From the NCBI GenBank assembly GCA_030549335.1, contig CM060198.1, positions 43,068,353 through 43,132,352 on the forward strand: a stretch of DNA of 64,000 bases. Reading direction: 5' to 3'. Source of the DNA: Pontederia crassipes. Taxonomy: Eukaryota > Streptophyta > Magnoliopsida > Commelinales > Pontederiaceae. The notes below the pieces were generated by a model that saw nothing but the letters and a program-made list of their open reading frames with translations, did no database searches and had not been told where the DNA came from. The stretch's first letter is position 1. The number at the start of each line of letters is the position of its first letter. Shown here piece by piece: positions 35,579 through 46,974 of the stretch. Position numbers and translations under genes: made by a program.

Positions 35579-38254
35579 ATGTCATATCTAAACAATCATC
35601 GATGGATGTACAATAGAAATAATCATAATCGTAGAGGTTTGACACAAGAATTCATAGATGACGTTGATTATTACATTAGTGTGGCTTGTCAATCTTTGCA
35701 ATTTCAACGGGAGGGAACAATTAGGTGTCCTTATTTGAAATGTCTTAGCACAAAATTGCAAACGTTAGAGATAGTTAATGTTCACTTATATAAAAGGTGT
35801 TTCAAACCAAATTATTGGCAATGGGATGATTTAGGTGAAGGAGCACCTTCAACAAACGTACCAAATCAAGGTCTCCATTTTGTCAATCCTCATGAAGGAT
35901 TTACTTCGTAGTATGAACAACTAGTTTATGTTGCAGCTGCAATTGAGTATGGGAATATGAGATTTGAACATGATGAAAAGACATCAAATCCAGAAGCAAA
36001 AGATTTTTTTGAGTTGCTAAACGCTTCGAGCCAACCCTTATGGCCCGGGTGTAAAAGTCATTCGGAACTATCACTTGCTATTAGAATGTTGAATCTGAAA
36101 GCAGATCACAATATTTCACAAGCATGTTTTGATGCATTTCTAGATATTTTAAAAGATGTCACACCAACTAGGGCTTGCATTCTTGAAAATTATTATAGGA
36201 CAAAAAGATTGGTTTCTAAACTTGGTCTTAGCTCAACTAAAATATATTGTTATCGCGATGGTTGTATGTTATATTATGGTGATGACATCAATCTAAATTA
36301 ATGCAAATTTTGTGAGGCCGAACGATATAGAGTGACTAATAAGACTCAAGTAGCTGCGAAGAGAATGCATTATTTGCCTCTTATATATTTCAAGACATAA
36401 AAGATTATACTCGTCTCTAGGGTCAGCGTCTTAAATGAAATGGCATGCACAGCATAATACTTCTGAAAGTGTCATGCTTCACCCATCGGATGGTGAAGCG
36501 CAGAAACATTTTGATCGTATGCATCCAGATTTTTCTAGTGACGATATGGTCAGACTTCAGTTTCTTATTCATGTTGGCCGATCATAGTAACACCATATAA
36601 TTTGCCTCCTGGAATTTGTGTGTCCGCACCTTATATGTTTTTGGCATGCATTATTCCTAGTCTTCACAGTCCTAAATAGAAGATAGACGTATATTTATAG
36701 CCTCTAATTGACGAGTTAAAAGAACTGTGGGATGGTGTAGTCGCTTATGATGTGTCGACCAAGCAAAACTTCATCTTGAAAGTTGCTTTATTGTGGATAA
36801 TTAATGATTTTCCTGCCTATGGGATGTTATCTGATTGGATGACTAAAGGGAAACTAGCTTGTCCATATTGCATGAAACATCCAGATACATTCACTTTGAG
36901 AAATGGGGGTAAAAATGGCTGGTTTGATTGTCATAGACAATTTTTTAGAGTAGATCATCCGTACGAAAATAATCAAAATGCATTTCAATGGAATAGGATT
37001 GTACACGACATGGCTCCGGTCAGACGCTCAGGACCTCAATTACGACGCATTGTCAATGCTCTATGCAAAATTGTCGACGACCAAAATGTCACATACAATG
37101 AGTTTGGTGTTTCTCATAATTGGACCAAACGTTGTATATTCTGGGATATACCTTATTGGAAGGATTGTTCGATACATCACAATTTAGATGTCATGCACAT
37201 TGAAAAAGATGTGTTTGAAAATGTATTCAACACTGTAATGGTCATTAAGGGTAAAACAAAGGACAACATCAAGGCGAGACTAGATTTGAAGGAGTACTAT
37301 CGATGGCCAAAATTGCACTTAATTAGTTTACCTAATGGTAGATTATCTAAGCCAAAGACAAGTTATTCTCTCACTAAAGAGCAGAAGACTCAAGTGTGTC
37401 GATGGATCCAAGAGCTGAGAATGTCGGATGATTATGCATCAAATCTGACAAAATGTGTGGACATTAATAACTTGCATTTATTTGGCATGAAAAGTCATGA
37501 TTGTCACATATTTATGAAAACTTTGCTTCCTACTGCACTTTCATCCTTGCTGGACAAGATTTGGAAGTCGATCACAGAATTGAATCAATTCTTCAAAGAA
37601 TTATGTTCAACAACATTAAAGGTGAAAAATATGATCCAATTAGAGCGTAATATTTCAATAATATTATGTAAGTTGGAACGAATATTTTCGTCGGGATTCT
37701 TTGATTCCATAGAGCACTTACCTATTCATTTGACATATGAGGCAAGGGTAGGTAGACCGATACAATATAGGTGGATGTATCCATTTGAAAGATATCTTAA
37801 TCGAATTGAAAGGACGGTTAAAAACAAAGCACGTGTCGAAGGATCCATATGTGAAGTCAATATGAGGTTTTGTACTTTTGTTCCTATTACTTTGAGTCTC
37901 ATGTTAAGTGTGCGAGGACCAGAGTTCATCGGAATGATGAAGTTCCGGAAGAAAGGTTTGTTGTGGCATCCTTGTCAATCTTCAATCAATTAGGATGACA
38001 TTTTAGAAAGTCAAGAAGTAGATGGTTGAGTGATGTAGAATTTAAGTCTGTCATGAATCATGTCCTTCTAAACACGCAGGAGGTGCAAGGGTACATTAAG
38101 TAAGTTTAGTCTCAATGCATTCTTTTTTTTTTGTATTGTGAAACTATAGATTGATTAACCCATGACTTTGTATATAGTGCTTTCTTGTAGTACTACAATG
38201 TCCCTAAAGAACATATACAAGATTGAATCGAGAATGACTTCGTATCGTGATTTA

Positions 38255-38361
38255 AAGATCGGGTAACTCTCACGATGTTGGTCTTGCTCAAGTCTTCACG
38301 ATTATTTCTTGACATTCATTTTCATTTTCATTTTCATTCAAGATCGGGTAACTCTCACGAT
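38255..38361 (+). repeat. 22-bp direct duplication spanning a splice donor
   Basis: The 22-mer at 38255-38276 (AAGATCGG|GTAACTC..., where | is the likely exon end) recurs exactly at 38340-38361, directly before the SINE body. The second copy therefore duplicates the transposase gene's 5' splice site. Confidence 0.75.
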
Positions 38362-38545
38362 TGTTTGCTCCGCCTATGTTTTATAGCCGGTCCCAAGCCC
38401 GGATAAAGGAGGAGGGTTGTGTTAGGCCCCGACAGCCAACGTAAAACTCTGTCGAATCTCATGAACATGAATCAACCAAGCGTCGTATGATTCATGTAGC
38501 CGACCCCACCTAGTGGGATAAGGCTTTGTTGTTGTTGTTGTTGTA
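38362..38545 (+). mobile_element. Au-type SINE
   Basis: It contains 'ccggtcccaagcccggat', a Pol III B-box-like stretch, then 'gaggagggttgtgttaggcc', 'gccgaccccacctagtggga' and the terminal 'taaggctttgttgttgttg' repeat that defines the plant Au SINE family. A matching ATTCATTTTCATTTT lies on each side (38314-38328 and 38546-38560) and fits a target duplication. It sits in an intron of the CACTA transposase gene, so it is younger than the CACTA element. Confidence 0.85.
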
Positions 38546-39208
38546 TTCATTTTCATTTTAATCGAGAGGTTAAAAGTTGGCCGGTGTATTTTGTGAGCGG
38601 TTATAAGTTTCACACGGGAACTTGGTCGAGAGGGAAGAAAATCATGAACAATGAAGTCTGTGTCAAAGGATCCATGGACGAGCGTGACTACTATGGTATT
38701 CTCAAAGACATAATTCAGCTAGAATACACTAGAGGTAATAGAGTCACATTGTTTGAGTGTAATTGGTTTGATCCAAAAGAAAAGAGAGGGATGCGAGTTC
38801 ATAAAGATTTCAAAATAGTTGAAGTTCGTCACAATAGGTGTTATGAACGTTTTGATCCTTTCATTATTTTATCCTCTACAAGATAGATATATTATGTGTC
38901 ATATCCAGAAAAGACTAGGGACAGCACAATGGTGGGTTGTAATTAAGACGAAAGCAAGAAGCAAGATAGAAATTGATGATGCATTGCAATGTGCATACCA
39001 AGATGACTCGCACACTTTTATGGCACCTATTGTAGATATCGAATTAGTCGAAGATCTACAAGATTCAGAACAATTATTTGAAGACTTCGATAATGTCGAG
39101 ATACAAAATGACGACAATGCTTCGGACAAAGATGAAATTGAAACTACGTCATCTTCAAAGGATGATAATGATGAATATGAATCATGTGGTAATTCAGATG
39201 ATGAGTAA

Positions 39209-39705
39209 TGTTATTATTAGCTAATGTGATTTTCATATAATATTGTTATCTTACGACTATCTGGTTGTTAAACTATTATGACTATTGTTATCTTATTAAT
39301 TGTTCGCTTACGACTATCAATATATCACAACTAATATTGATGTTATATTCGAATGATTTATTTAAATTATCATCTATCGTAAAATTGTAAACATAGTTAG
39401 CGATGCATGCTGACGATCATTCGGATCGACGAATGCCTAACGAGGACGGTGCATTTCCATATTTGTTTCCATCTCGTGAGTGATTGAAATAATTATCACA
39501 ATTTTACAAAAAAAAATAAGTGAATTAATTTGTCCATTTTTCGTAAGCGCCTCCGGATATTAGGAATTGGTTCTCGAGTTATACTTACAATTCCGTTCCT
39601 AAAGATGCGACACAAGACGTAGCCGAACGTCAGGTCAAAACGTTGTCAATTTAAAATTTTGTATCAATTGTAAATTTGAAGTGCATTAAATTTTGTATCA
39701 TGTAG
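39209..39705. other. Spacer between the two CACTA genes
   Basis: AT-rich, with no coding sequence recognised. The piece 'gacgatcattcggatcgacgaatgcctaacgaggac' near 39411-39446 may be a decayed exon. Confidence 0.3.
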
Positions 39706-41067
39706 ATGTTTCATTTTGGTAAAAGAAAAAATAAGGAAAAAGAGAAGGTCATCCCTAGAGATACTTCTTCAGACGAAGTACCTAGATCAGTCACGGGCAT
39801 TCGCATAATTGAATGACAGTCTCCTCCACCGGCTCCTTCCTCTCACGCTGATATTGCGGAACTGGAGACACAATTGCCGGAAGAACTCGTTAGATCTCCT
39901 GATTTCGTGGAACCCTTAGATGCAGCCTCATCAAATCGTGTGTACAAAGCATACGTACAACCAGATGTTTATGTCTTTCGAAACTTTTACATTTTGCCAT
40001 CAAATTTTATAACTTCGTATTTGTAAAGGTTTGTACCATTGAAATCCGTTGTTGCCGCAGTTACTAAGGTGCTACGACATAAGTATACTGATGCGTGACT
40101 TACATGGAAGGAAGTTCCTTATGCCACGAGACAAATGTTATTTAATGAATTTTAGGTATCCTCAGAAGTCAACTTGGTCATTTAAATTTATCTTCATACT
40201 AATTTCATTATTTTTATATACATGCAGGCTGATGTGTGGTGGGATCCCGAGCATATGGAACAAATGTGGAAGGCTTTTAATTCTCGGTGCTTAAAGATAT
40301 TTTCCGTGATGCTTTCGGAAACTCGAGCTGTATGAGAATGACCCAATTGGATCCCTGAGACTGTTTGGATCAAATTGCTACGAAAGTGGTCTAGATGAGT
40401 GCAAATCAAAGTGCGAAAAAGCGAAAAACAAGTCGAGAGTCCCACCAGAGAGCATGCTTGCATTCGGGTGTATGTGTATCCACGAGCACGATTGCGGAGA
40501 AAATGGTAAAGTCTTTCAATATTGCGTGGACAAAATATTATACTTTTTTTGACATTTTTAACTGCAGGAGAAAGACACAGGTAAACCACCTACTCAGGAT
40601 GAAATATTTCTCCGAACTCATTAGAAGAAAAATAAAGAATGGGTTTCATCGTTTGCTCGGGAGACATATGTCTGTAAATCTACTTGATGTTATTTTTTTA
40701 AAATTTCAAGTAAATATATAAGATAGTAAATTCATCATTATAAATAATATAGTTGATTTATCTTTTTTTAATTTCAAGAGAACTTTGGACGGACCACGTC
40801 GGGGTTAAGAAGGGTCGCATTTAAGGCCTCGGATCATCTATTAGTAGTGCATATATTGGATATGGTCGTAAATCGATATCAGATTCCTCTGGTCAAGGTA
40901 TGCAAGAAATGTTTGACTTGATCAGACAAGAGATCAGGCAAGAGGTTACGCAAGAACTCAGAAAAGAGTTCGAAGAACGTGAGCATCGTACGAAGAAAGA
41001 GATGAAGAAAATGATGCGTGACATGATGCGTGGCAAAATCGACGATGAGGACGATGTAGTACTATAG
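39706..41067 (+). pseudogene. Second CACTA gene, plant transposase (Ptta/En/Spm, PF03004-like), degraded
   Basis: The ATG at 39706 opens a basic stretch MFHFGKRKNKEKEKV, followed by Pro/Ser-rich linker. The family signature follows in pieces: TDAWLTWKEVPYATRQMLF (about 40080-40145), WWDPEHMEQMWKAF (40236-40280), SAKKRKTSRESHQRACLHSG then VCVSTSTIAEKM (40400-40505) just before an intron, and TGKPPTQDEIFLRTH (about 40575-40620). A C-terminal IRQEIRQEVTQELRKEFEER helix and KKMMRDMMRGKIDDEDD run to the TAG at 41065-41067. Plausible introns lie between blocks. At least one in-frame stop (39811) and frame offsets break it. In En/Spm-like elements this gene is thought to encode the DNA-binding partner. 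Confidence 0.7.
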
Positions 41068-41079
41068 CTTCTTTGTGTT

Positions 41080-41275
41080 GTGTTGGACATTTGATGATGT
41101 TGTGTTGGACATTATGTGTTTGGATTTGATGATGTTGCATTTGTGTTAGACATTTGATGATGTTGTGTTGCATTTGTGTTGCATTATGTTGCATTTGTGT
41201 TGATGTTGCATTTGATGATTATTGGCATTTGGACATTTGATGTATTCACGTGTTTGGACATTTAATTTGTGTCGA
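41080..41275 (+). repeat. GTTGCATTTGTGTTGGACATTTGATGAT tandem repeats
   Basis: Words 'ttgtgttggacatt', 'tttgatgatgttg' and 'gttgcatttgtgtt' are repeated about seven times in imperfect tandem, in the 3' untranslated part of the second CACTA gene. Confidence 0.7.
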
Positions 41276-41289
41276 TATTTTTTTTAAAT

Positions 41290-41690
41290 TGTTCCGACGG
41301 TTGGAACTTTCGATAATCCGAGATGATTTAATTAAACTTATAGACGGTCGTACTCGTCGATAAGCATCGACGATTTTCACCGTCGAAGTTAATGACGGTT
41401 TGAGCCGTCGAAACTCAACGATTTTATTGACGGCTCCAACCGTCGATTTAAAGTTTCGAAGTCGATACTATCGACGGTTCAAACCGTCTTAAATCTTCAT
41501 CGGTCGACAGTCAAGCCCGCCAGCCGGACCGTCGAAGATTTTGACGGTTCTGAGATAACCGTCACAAATCGTTTGCGACGCGTGGTTTTTGCACGGATGC
41601 TATCCGTCGAAAAACCCATTGAAACATGTCATTTTCGATGGTTCTCGACAAATTAGAGACGGTTCTGACCGTCTATAATTGACTATTTTC
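41290..41690. repeat. Right subterminal repeats of the CACTA element
   Basis: At least a dozen copies of TTCGACGGTT/AACCGTCGAA-like motifs, in both orientations, mirroring the left end. Confidence 0.85.
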
Positions 41691-41698
41691 TTGTAGTG

Positions 41699-42780
41699 AA
41701 TATTCGGCACTCATATGATGGAATGATAATAGTAATTTTGGAGTGGCAATAATGGTGCCCTTTTGACAACTATGCTATGTTCTATCAATGTCACTTAAGT
41801 TAGTTTTTGTCGTGTTATTATTGAATGATTAGATATGGTTGTTCATGTTATTGATTGATGCACCCAAAGTCCGAAAATGTATGTTAATCTGTAGGACTAA
41901 AATCAACCATTGATTGAATTCACGTGTTGTCGATCAAAATATTATTGATTCATTTATTGTTATTGGACTCGGACATGAGTAATTATTTTGGCATACCTTG
42001 AGGATGTCTTTTTGGCTCAAAGAGTCACTTGTCTTGGTTAGTCATTTATGAGCTTAGGGGATCATCAAGTACTACAATCATATGAAACGTTAACTAAATT
42101 AATTGTATAATATTTGATAACTCTCAAGCTCGTAAAATATCACTTGAATCGTAAAATGGCCAGAATTTATTAATGCCATTGTTTATGGGACATTAAAGGA
42201 TTAATGTAATTGTTTATTGATTGATCATTGATTGTTATTGATATGAGACATTAATCAAGGATAACACAATTGGACTTATTGTTATAAAATGAAAGTGAGA
42301 CTGTGAGTAATGTTTTATTAACTTCTCATATCATGTTTTATCCTTTTATCACAAGGATTTTTATTAAATGGAATCGGAATTGACTATTGATCTCTCTTGA
42401 TATATTTCATTACTTCATCATGTGATTCAATTTATGGCTTTATTGTAAGTTATTATTATTCTTATATATTTTATATACAATTAATAGGAGGTGGTCGTCC
42501 CTTGCATTCCGGTTCCTGCAACTATGCATTCGTACAGCTATGCAGGAATGAGATGATTCGGTGACGAGCTCATGTTGGCATATTGCACATAGTAATGATC
42601 TTTATTTTGAGTCTTATATTATTACCTATTATGATTATGTACTGCCCCATGATCTTATATGAATGAATTTATGTTAATGTTATGTCCTTAGGATGAAGAA
42701 CAATTATGTATCTTGGTAGATTTGAGTTGTGTTCATAATATTATTGTCCTTCTACCATTTTGATGTTTCACTTTTATTAT
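41699..42780 (+). mobile_element. Chromovirus-like LTR, right part
   Basis: This continues the LTR interrupted at 32821. The block 'ggtggtcgtcccttgcattccggttcctgcaactatgcattcg' (42489-42530) is typical of the R/U5 side of chromovirus LTRs. The right end is not defined. Confidence 0.5.
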
Positions 42781-42789
42781 ATGTCACTA

Positions 42790-42872
42790 TGAGAAGTTTT
42801 CGAACAGATTCTGTTTGTCGGAAAAGCAATCGAAAAATTATCTTTTCGACGAAAAATATTTTTTTCTTGTAA
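42790..42872 (+). mobile_element. Possible decayed CACTA right end
   Basis: 'cttttcgacgaaaaatatttttttcttgtaatgc' resembles a subterminal TTCGACG motif followed by a diverged TTTTCTTGTAGTG terminus. The fragment is short and weak. Confidence 0.3.
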
Positions 42873-44900
42873 TGCGTGTGAAGCCCTTCAGAATTCACTC
42901 GCAATACATCTGGTGGAGAGAATATCGGGAACGTTACATGTATCTTCTATCATACACACTGATTTATTTCATCACAACTTGTCAAAGGATTCGGAAACCA
43001 CATTGCATCTCACACGTTGTGCCTTGCATGCATGAGGTGTTGTAATTCCTGTAACATTGAGAAAAACGAAAAATGAAATGGTCACATTGGCCACGAAACC
43101 AAGTTGAGGCATGTGGCTGCAAACGACCTGTATGCCTCACAGTAGGTTAAAGCTCATCCATTCCATGCAAGTTTCTTGTAATCTGCTTTTTCTTTTTCTT
43201 TTTCTTTTTTTTCTGGCATCACAATTCGAGCATTCGAAGAAGTTCTGGTACCTTCCGGAGAGCCTGTTCTACACCCATGTTCACAAGTTCGAAGATGTTC
43301 CGGTACCTTCCAGAGAGACTGTTCTTTACTCATGTTCACAAGTTTGAAGACTGGTCCTGATTCAAATCGACAAGTGTGTGGTCACAGAACACATGTTATT
43401 TATTATAAATAACATCCTTGGTTTGAAAGGTATGACTTAACCACCTTTTAAACGAGTTTAACGGTTCATATCGATTAGTTTTCTTTAATTAAGCATATAA
43501 ATATCCAAATTTTATAATGTTACACAGTGAGCCTGAATCACCTTACCTTGGTTGCCTGAATATTGAAGTAAGTCGAGTATGACTGCCTGAATCTTGAAGT
43601 AAATCGAACACAAGAAGGCAACAAATCGGTAATTTAACTATTGCATTGAAATTTTAAAAAGTAAGAGCTAATTGTTCTTGTTTCCGGAAGAACAGCAAAA
43701 AAAAAAAAAAAATCTTTTCCAATTTTTATATAGCTAAGAATTGTACAGAAAAAAATTATTTGATGTCCCTATCTCACAGAACAAGTATTCTGAATCAGCC
43801 TCGGATTCAAGAATCAGTGAATGCTGACCAAGGTGCAACTTTGAACTACCATGAAAAATATCCAGATGGCAGAGTTATCGCATGCAACGTTAACCATAAG
43901 AAAACTTGGAATTGTCCACACACGAGCCATACATATCAAACACCATAGATTCTGCATTGATTTGCCTTATCCGAAATTTCTGAAGCAAACGTATCCTGAA
44001 TACCTGCTGCAACTGCGCAGCAAGTGGTAAACGCAAATCGATTCGCATTCATAACTGAACAGCTGCCTTGGTCGATTTGAAACGCATTGCACGATTGGTG
44101 GTTTAGTTTTATGCGTCTTTCCTTTTAGCTTCACGAGAGAGACGAGAGGATAAAACAAGTAGTAACAACTATGAAACGAGGACAGAGAGCAAAGCCACAG
44201 CACATGAACCAGCTTGAAATAGAAGGAACAACAGTCTGCAATCCATTCAGAAAAGAGTTGCATGCAAATAATCAAAAGTCTGATCCCAACTGTAGGAGTA
44301 AATATCACGATGATTCACATCAAAATCTTATTAACGATGCATTTCAGTATGTATAATTGACCGAAAATAATTTTCTAAATAGACTTTCCTTTAAACAATC
44401 AGAAGGTAAAAAATTTGACGCTTTTTATGAGTTGTATCCCAAAAAAGCAGCAGCACTACTGGCGTTTACATAGGCCAAGAAACTGACCGAGGCCTCGGCT
44501 TTGATCTGGTAGCATACAAGTTTTCTTTTCCTTTTTCAAATGGTAGCATACAAGTTTGACAGCAAAAACTCATCCTATGATGATAAAAATGTCACACACA
44601 ACAAAGAAAAATTCAACTTTGACCTAGAAAAATGTACAATTTCACAGCAAAAACAATTCTTCAAAAGAAGAATGCCATACATAGCAACTAAAATAAAGAT
44701 CCACTTCTACGAGGGGATACTCGTTCTCCCACTCTAACAGATAACTGCTCAACAGGCTTATGGAACAAAAACAATTAGTAAGCCTGCTACCGCAGTTAAA
44801 GATGGTAATTAAAGCAAATTATAAACACCCACATGAACACGCTGTACACCTACGAGTAGAAGAGCCAGCAACAAACATGAAGGGGTCGGAGATCATCCTC
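42873..44900. other. Intergenic DNA 3' of the thioredoxin gene
   Basis: No gene was recognised. It includes the 55-bp tandem duplication at 43233-43342, a CTTTTT-rich run at 43186-43212 and an A-run at 43696-43712. The part nearest 44900 should contain the 3' untranslated region of the minus-strand gene. No clear poly(A) signal could be fixed. Confidence 0.4.
43233..43342. repeat. 55-bp tandem duplication
   Basis: Two copies beginning TTCGAAGA.GTTC.GGTACCTTCC, at 43233 and 43288, each ending in 'catgttcacaag'. They are about 85-90% identical, with the start of a third unit after 43342. Confidence 0.85.
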
Positions 44901-46325
44901 TCATCTACCAGCTGAGACCAAGGCCCTGTCGACAGACTCCTTGGTGATTCTTGCTACTGCATGCACTGGCAGTGGAGAGCTCGCAGGGGCGTTCTCTTCA
45001 ACCTCCTTGGGAGCCGGAAGTTGGACTGGCTTGCCTTCGTAGTTGAAGGAAAGGTCTTTGTTTGCGGCCAAGGCGAGGAGTTCCGACTCCTCCAAGCCCC
45101 TTGCCGGCCCAAGGCTGCATCTGTCTGTGCTGTGCTTGGCCAATGCATCCTTAAATTTCTTAATCTGCACGATGAATGGAAAACTGAAATTAGAATGATC
45201 CAAGTAATTTAAGAAGAACATCATGTTGAAGAATAAATACTATGACATCATGCCATATCTGAGATCACTACTAGGATAAATCAAGGACACATGAATAAAA
45301 TATAATTATCATATTGAAAGTAATCATGGATGAGGGATCTTACAGTTGCATTGGTGCAGCTAAAGCTGCATAAACGTCCATGAGCTCCACGGTAGAACCG
45401 AAAGAAGGGCAAAACATGAACGTTCAAGCTATAGCACATGGACTTGTGCTTCTCGTAGTTCACCTGGAGGAACTGGATGCCGGGATTCATCTCAGCGAAC
45501 TGACAAATCTGGAGAAATGTGGGAGGATTAGTACAATTTCAACAGTTACAAGTCTCTAACAAAGCAACGATAGAGGATCATTGTAAAGTTCCTACTTTTG
45601 GGTGAATGGCTCTGCAGCCTGCACAACCAGGGGAGAATAAATCCACAATGACAAGCTGATTTCCAGCACCGAGTAAGGCGCTGGAAAGATCCTCTGCAGA
45701 TTCGATCTCCTTCATGTTGGGTTGGAGACCCTTCTCCCACCACTTCAGGCTCTTTGCGATGGTCAGAGTCATCTGCAATCGACAACAATAATAGCAATTG
45801 ATAAATTTCCCAGAATATTACGTCGAAGTACGAATAAATTTCAAAGAACACACATAAGAGATCTACGGAGTCTGACTAATTTTAAGTCAAAACCCCCCAA
45901 AAATCTTCTACAGAAAAAAAAATCAGATTTTTTATCTATGCCAGTCAGAACAAATCAAAGCTAAAAAGACAGCAAAAATATATTTGGAAGCTTCGAGATC
46001 AATAATACATAAATCACAGCACGAAGCAGAATCAACTAGTGAAAGAAAACGCTCCAAAAAAAAAAGCAAAAACGATTTTGCTTCCACCGCTCAAAAAAGA
46101 AAGGATTTTGCCTCCACATACCATTACAGGAGTTAGCGAAGGAGACGCCCTCTCATTTCGCGCCCCTACCCCTAGCACCAATCTCCTGCCAAAGAAGTCC
46201 CTGCCCAACGAAGATGGCCTCAGGAACGCCGAAGAATGGCTCCTCCTCTCGCAAGAAACTGACGACGACGACGAGCGCACTCCCGACGGTGCAAGAAGAC
46301 TCCTTTCCGCCAAAACTTTCGCCAT
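44901..46325 (-). CDS. ACHT: Atypical Cys-His-rich thioredoxin, plastid (ACHT3/4/5-like; thioredoxin-like 1)
   Basis: Four exons on the minus strand: 46325-46122, 45772-45596, 45508-45344 and 45164-44901. All three introns are GT-AG (donors GTATGT, GTAGGA, GTAAGA) and all junctions are phase 0. The product is 269 residues. Residues 1 to about 65 are Ser/Arg-rich with few acids, like a chloroplast transit peptide. The thioredoxin fold follows: KWWEKGL, then VDLFSPGCAGCRAIHPK with the active-site pair C118-A-G-C121, QFLQVNYEKHKSMCYSL, and the cis-proline loop HVLPFFRFYRG (P161). The family C-terminus is NATIKKFKDALAKH, CSLGP, GLEESELLALAANKDLSF and a LVSAGR end. The ATG in 'tccATGGCG' was chosen because the exon upstream lacks another in-frame ATG and has a CT-rich leader. 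In Arabidopsis, ACHT proteins pass oxidising equivalents from 2-Cys peroxiredoxin to plastid targets such as ADP-glucose pyrophosphorylase. No breaks are seen. Confidence 0.95.
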
Positions 46326-46700
46326 GGACGCCAAAGATAGAGATCTTTTCCCCCTTTCTTCTCACCCAAACCCCAGAAGCGATCCAGACGCAGTGAAGAG
46401 AGCAGAAAAAGGAGGAAGAGAAAAAAAGAGGAAGAAGAGCGAGGAAAAGTTGGAAACGGAGGCGTCCCGACGACGGGACATGTATAGAAAAAGCGAAGAG
46501 GGCGGAAAGTGGGTCTCCGTTATTTGCGTCATCCAAATGGATAAAAGTGTCACCGAAACGCCGTTCCGCATCTCCGCCGTTCCGTTATCTCAGGTGAATG
46601 ACGAGATCGGGGCCGTTCAGTTTCGAAAGTTGAGAGGTGGACGGACAATTCGATGCTACGTGGACGTCCTCTCGCCCGACGCGAGTTCTGTTGAAGTAGA
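46326..46700 (-). promoter_or_regulatory. Probable 5' leader and promoter of the thioredoxin gene
   Basis: Read on the minus strand, the 130 bases before the ATG are CT-rich, typical of leaders of plant nuclear genes for plastid proteins. An AT-rich word (CCAAAATATATTATC on the minus strand, about 46697-46711) could hold a TATA box but is rather far upstream. The region is GC-richer than its surroundings. Transcription start is not determined. Confidence 0.4.
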
Positions 46701-46974
46701 TAATATATTTTGGATAAGATGCGGAGAAATAGTGCTCGTCCGTAAAAGGGACCTACAGAGGCACCCACAGTTTACACACTTGGTTTTAAGTGGTTGTATT
46801 GTTGGACCCCAAGATATGTGCACTTTTGCACTTGGCGCTTGCCCCAACAGTCCACTTCAAGCGACTCTCACAACGTGGACGGTCAAAGATACACCAGTTT
46901 CCGGTTTTGATTTTAATATTTCATTTATTCAAAAAAAAATTGCATAAATACGAATATACTATATTAAACCCTTA

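Larger units (their letters stand above)
35579..39208 (+). pseudogene. TNP2-type (TNPD) CACTA transposase gene, degraded
   Basis: The order follows the plant TNP2 family. The transposase-associated domain is at 35579-35911 (RRGLTQEFIDDVDYYI; IRCPYLKC). A linker lies at 35957-36301. Degraded sequence follows to 36750, including LIDELKELWDGV. Then comes a 413-codon open stretch (36752-37993) with the Transposase_21 core (AYDVSTKQNFI, FPAYGMLSDW, KLACPYCMKH, NLDVMHIEKDVFENV) and the DUF4218-like LPIHLTYEARVG and MYPFERYLNRIERTVKN. A short exon (YNVPKEHIQD, 38182-38262) precedes a SINE-bearing intron, then the DUF4216-like end (VTLFECNWFDPKEKRG; WWVVIKTKARSKIEIDD) and an acidic tail. In-frame stops occur at 35909, 36299 and several sites up to 36740, several at plausible CAG-to-TAG positions. 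The last two frames are offset near 38885. Confidence 0.88.
32821..41698 (+). mobile_element. 8.9-kb En/Spm (CACTA) transposon with both ends and two transposase genes
   Basis: It begins CACTACAAGAAAAT and ends ATTTTCTTGTAGTG, a perfect terminal inverted repeat over the first 12-13 bases (CACTACAAGAAAA). The flanks CAT (32818-32820) and AAT (41699-41701) are a 3-bp duplication with one mismatch. Both ends carry dense subterminal repeats of TTCGACGGTT/AACCGTCGAA (32840-33560; 41290-41690). Inside, in order, are a GC-rich repeat zone, an antisense host-like fragment, a TNP2-type transposase gene (35579-39208) and a second-gene homologue (39706-41067). The ends look intact, but both genes have in-frame stops, so it is probably inactive unless supplied in trans. 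It split a chromovirus-like LTR, so it is younger than that LTR. Confidence 0.93.

Noticed and set aside
46039-46947. 302-codon plus-strand open frame across the thioredoxin first exon and promoter
   Set aside because: It is antisense to a well-supported exon, matches no family I know, and lies in a GC-richer stretch where stop codons are rare. Treated as a shadow, though transcript data could change this.
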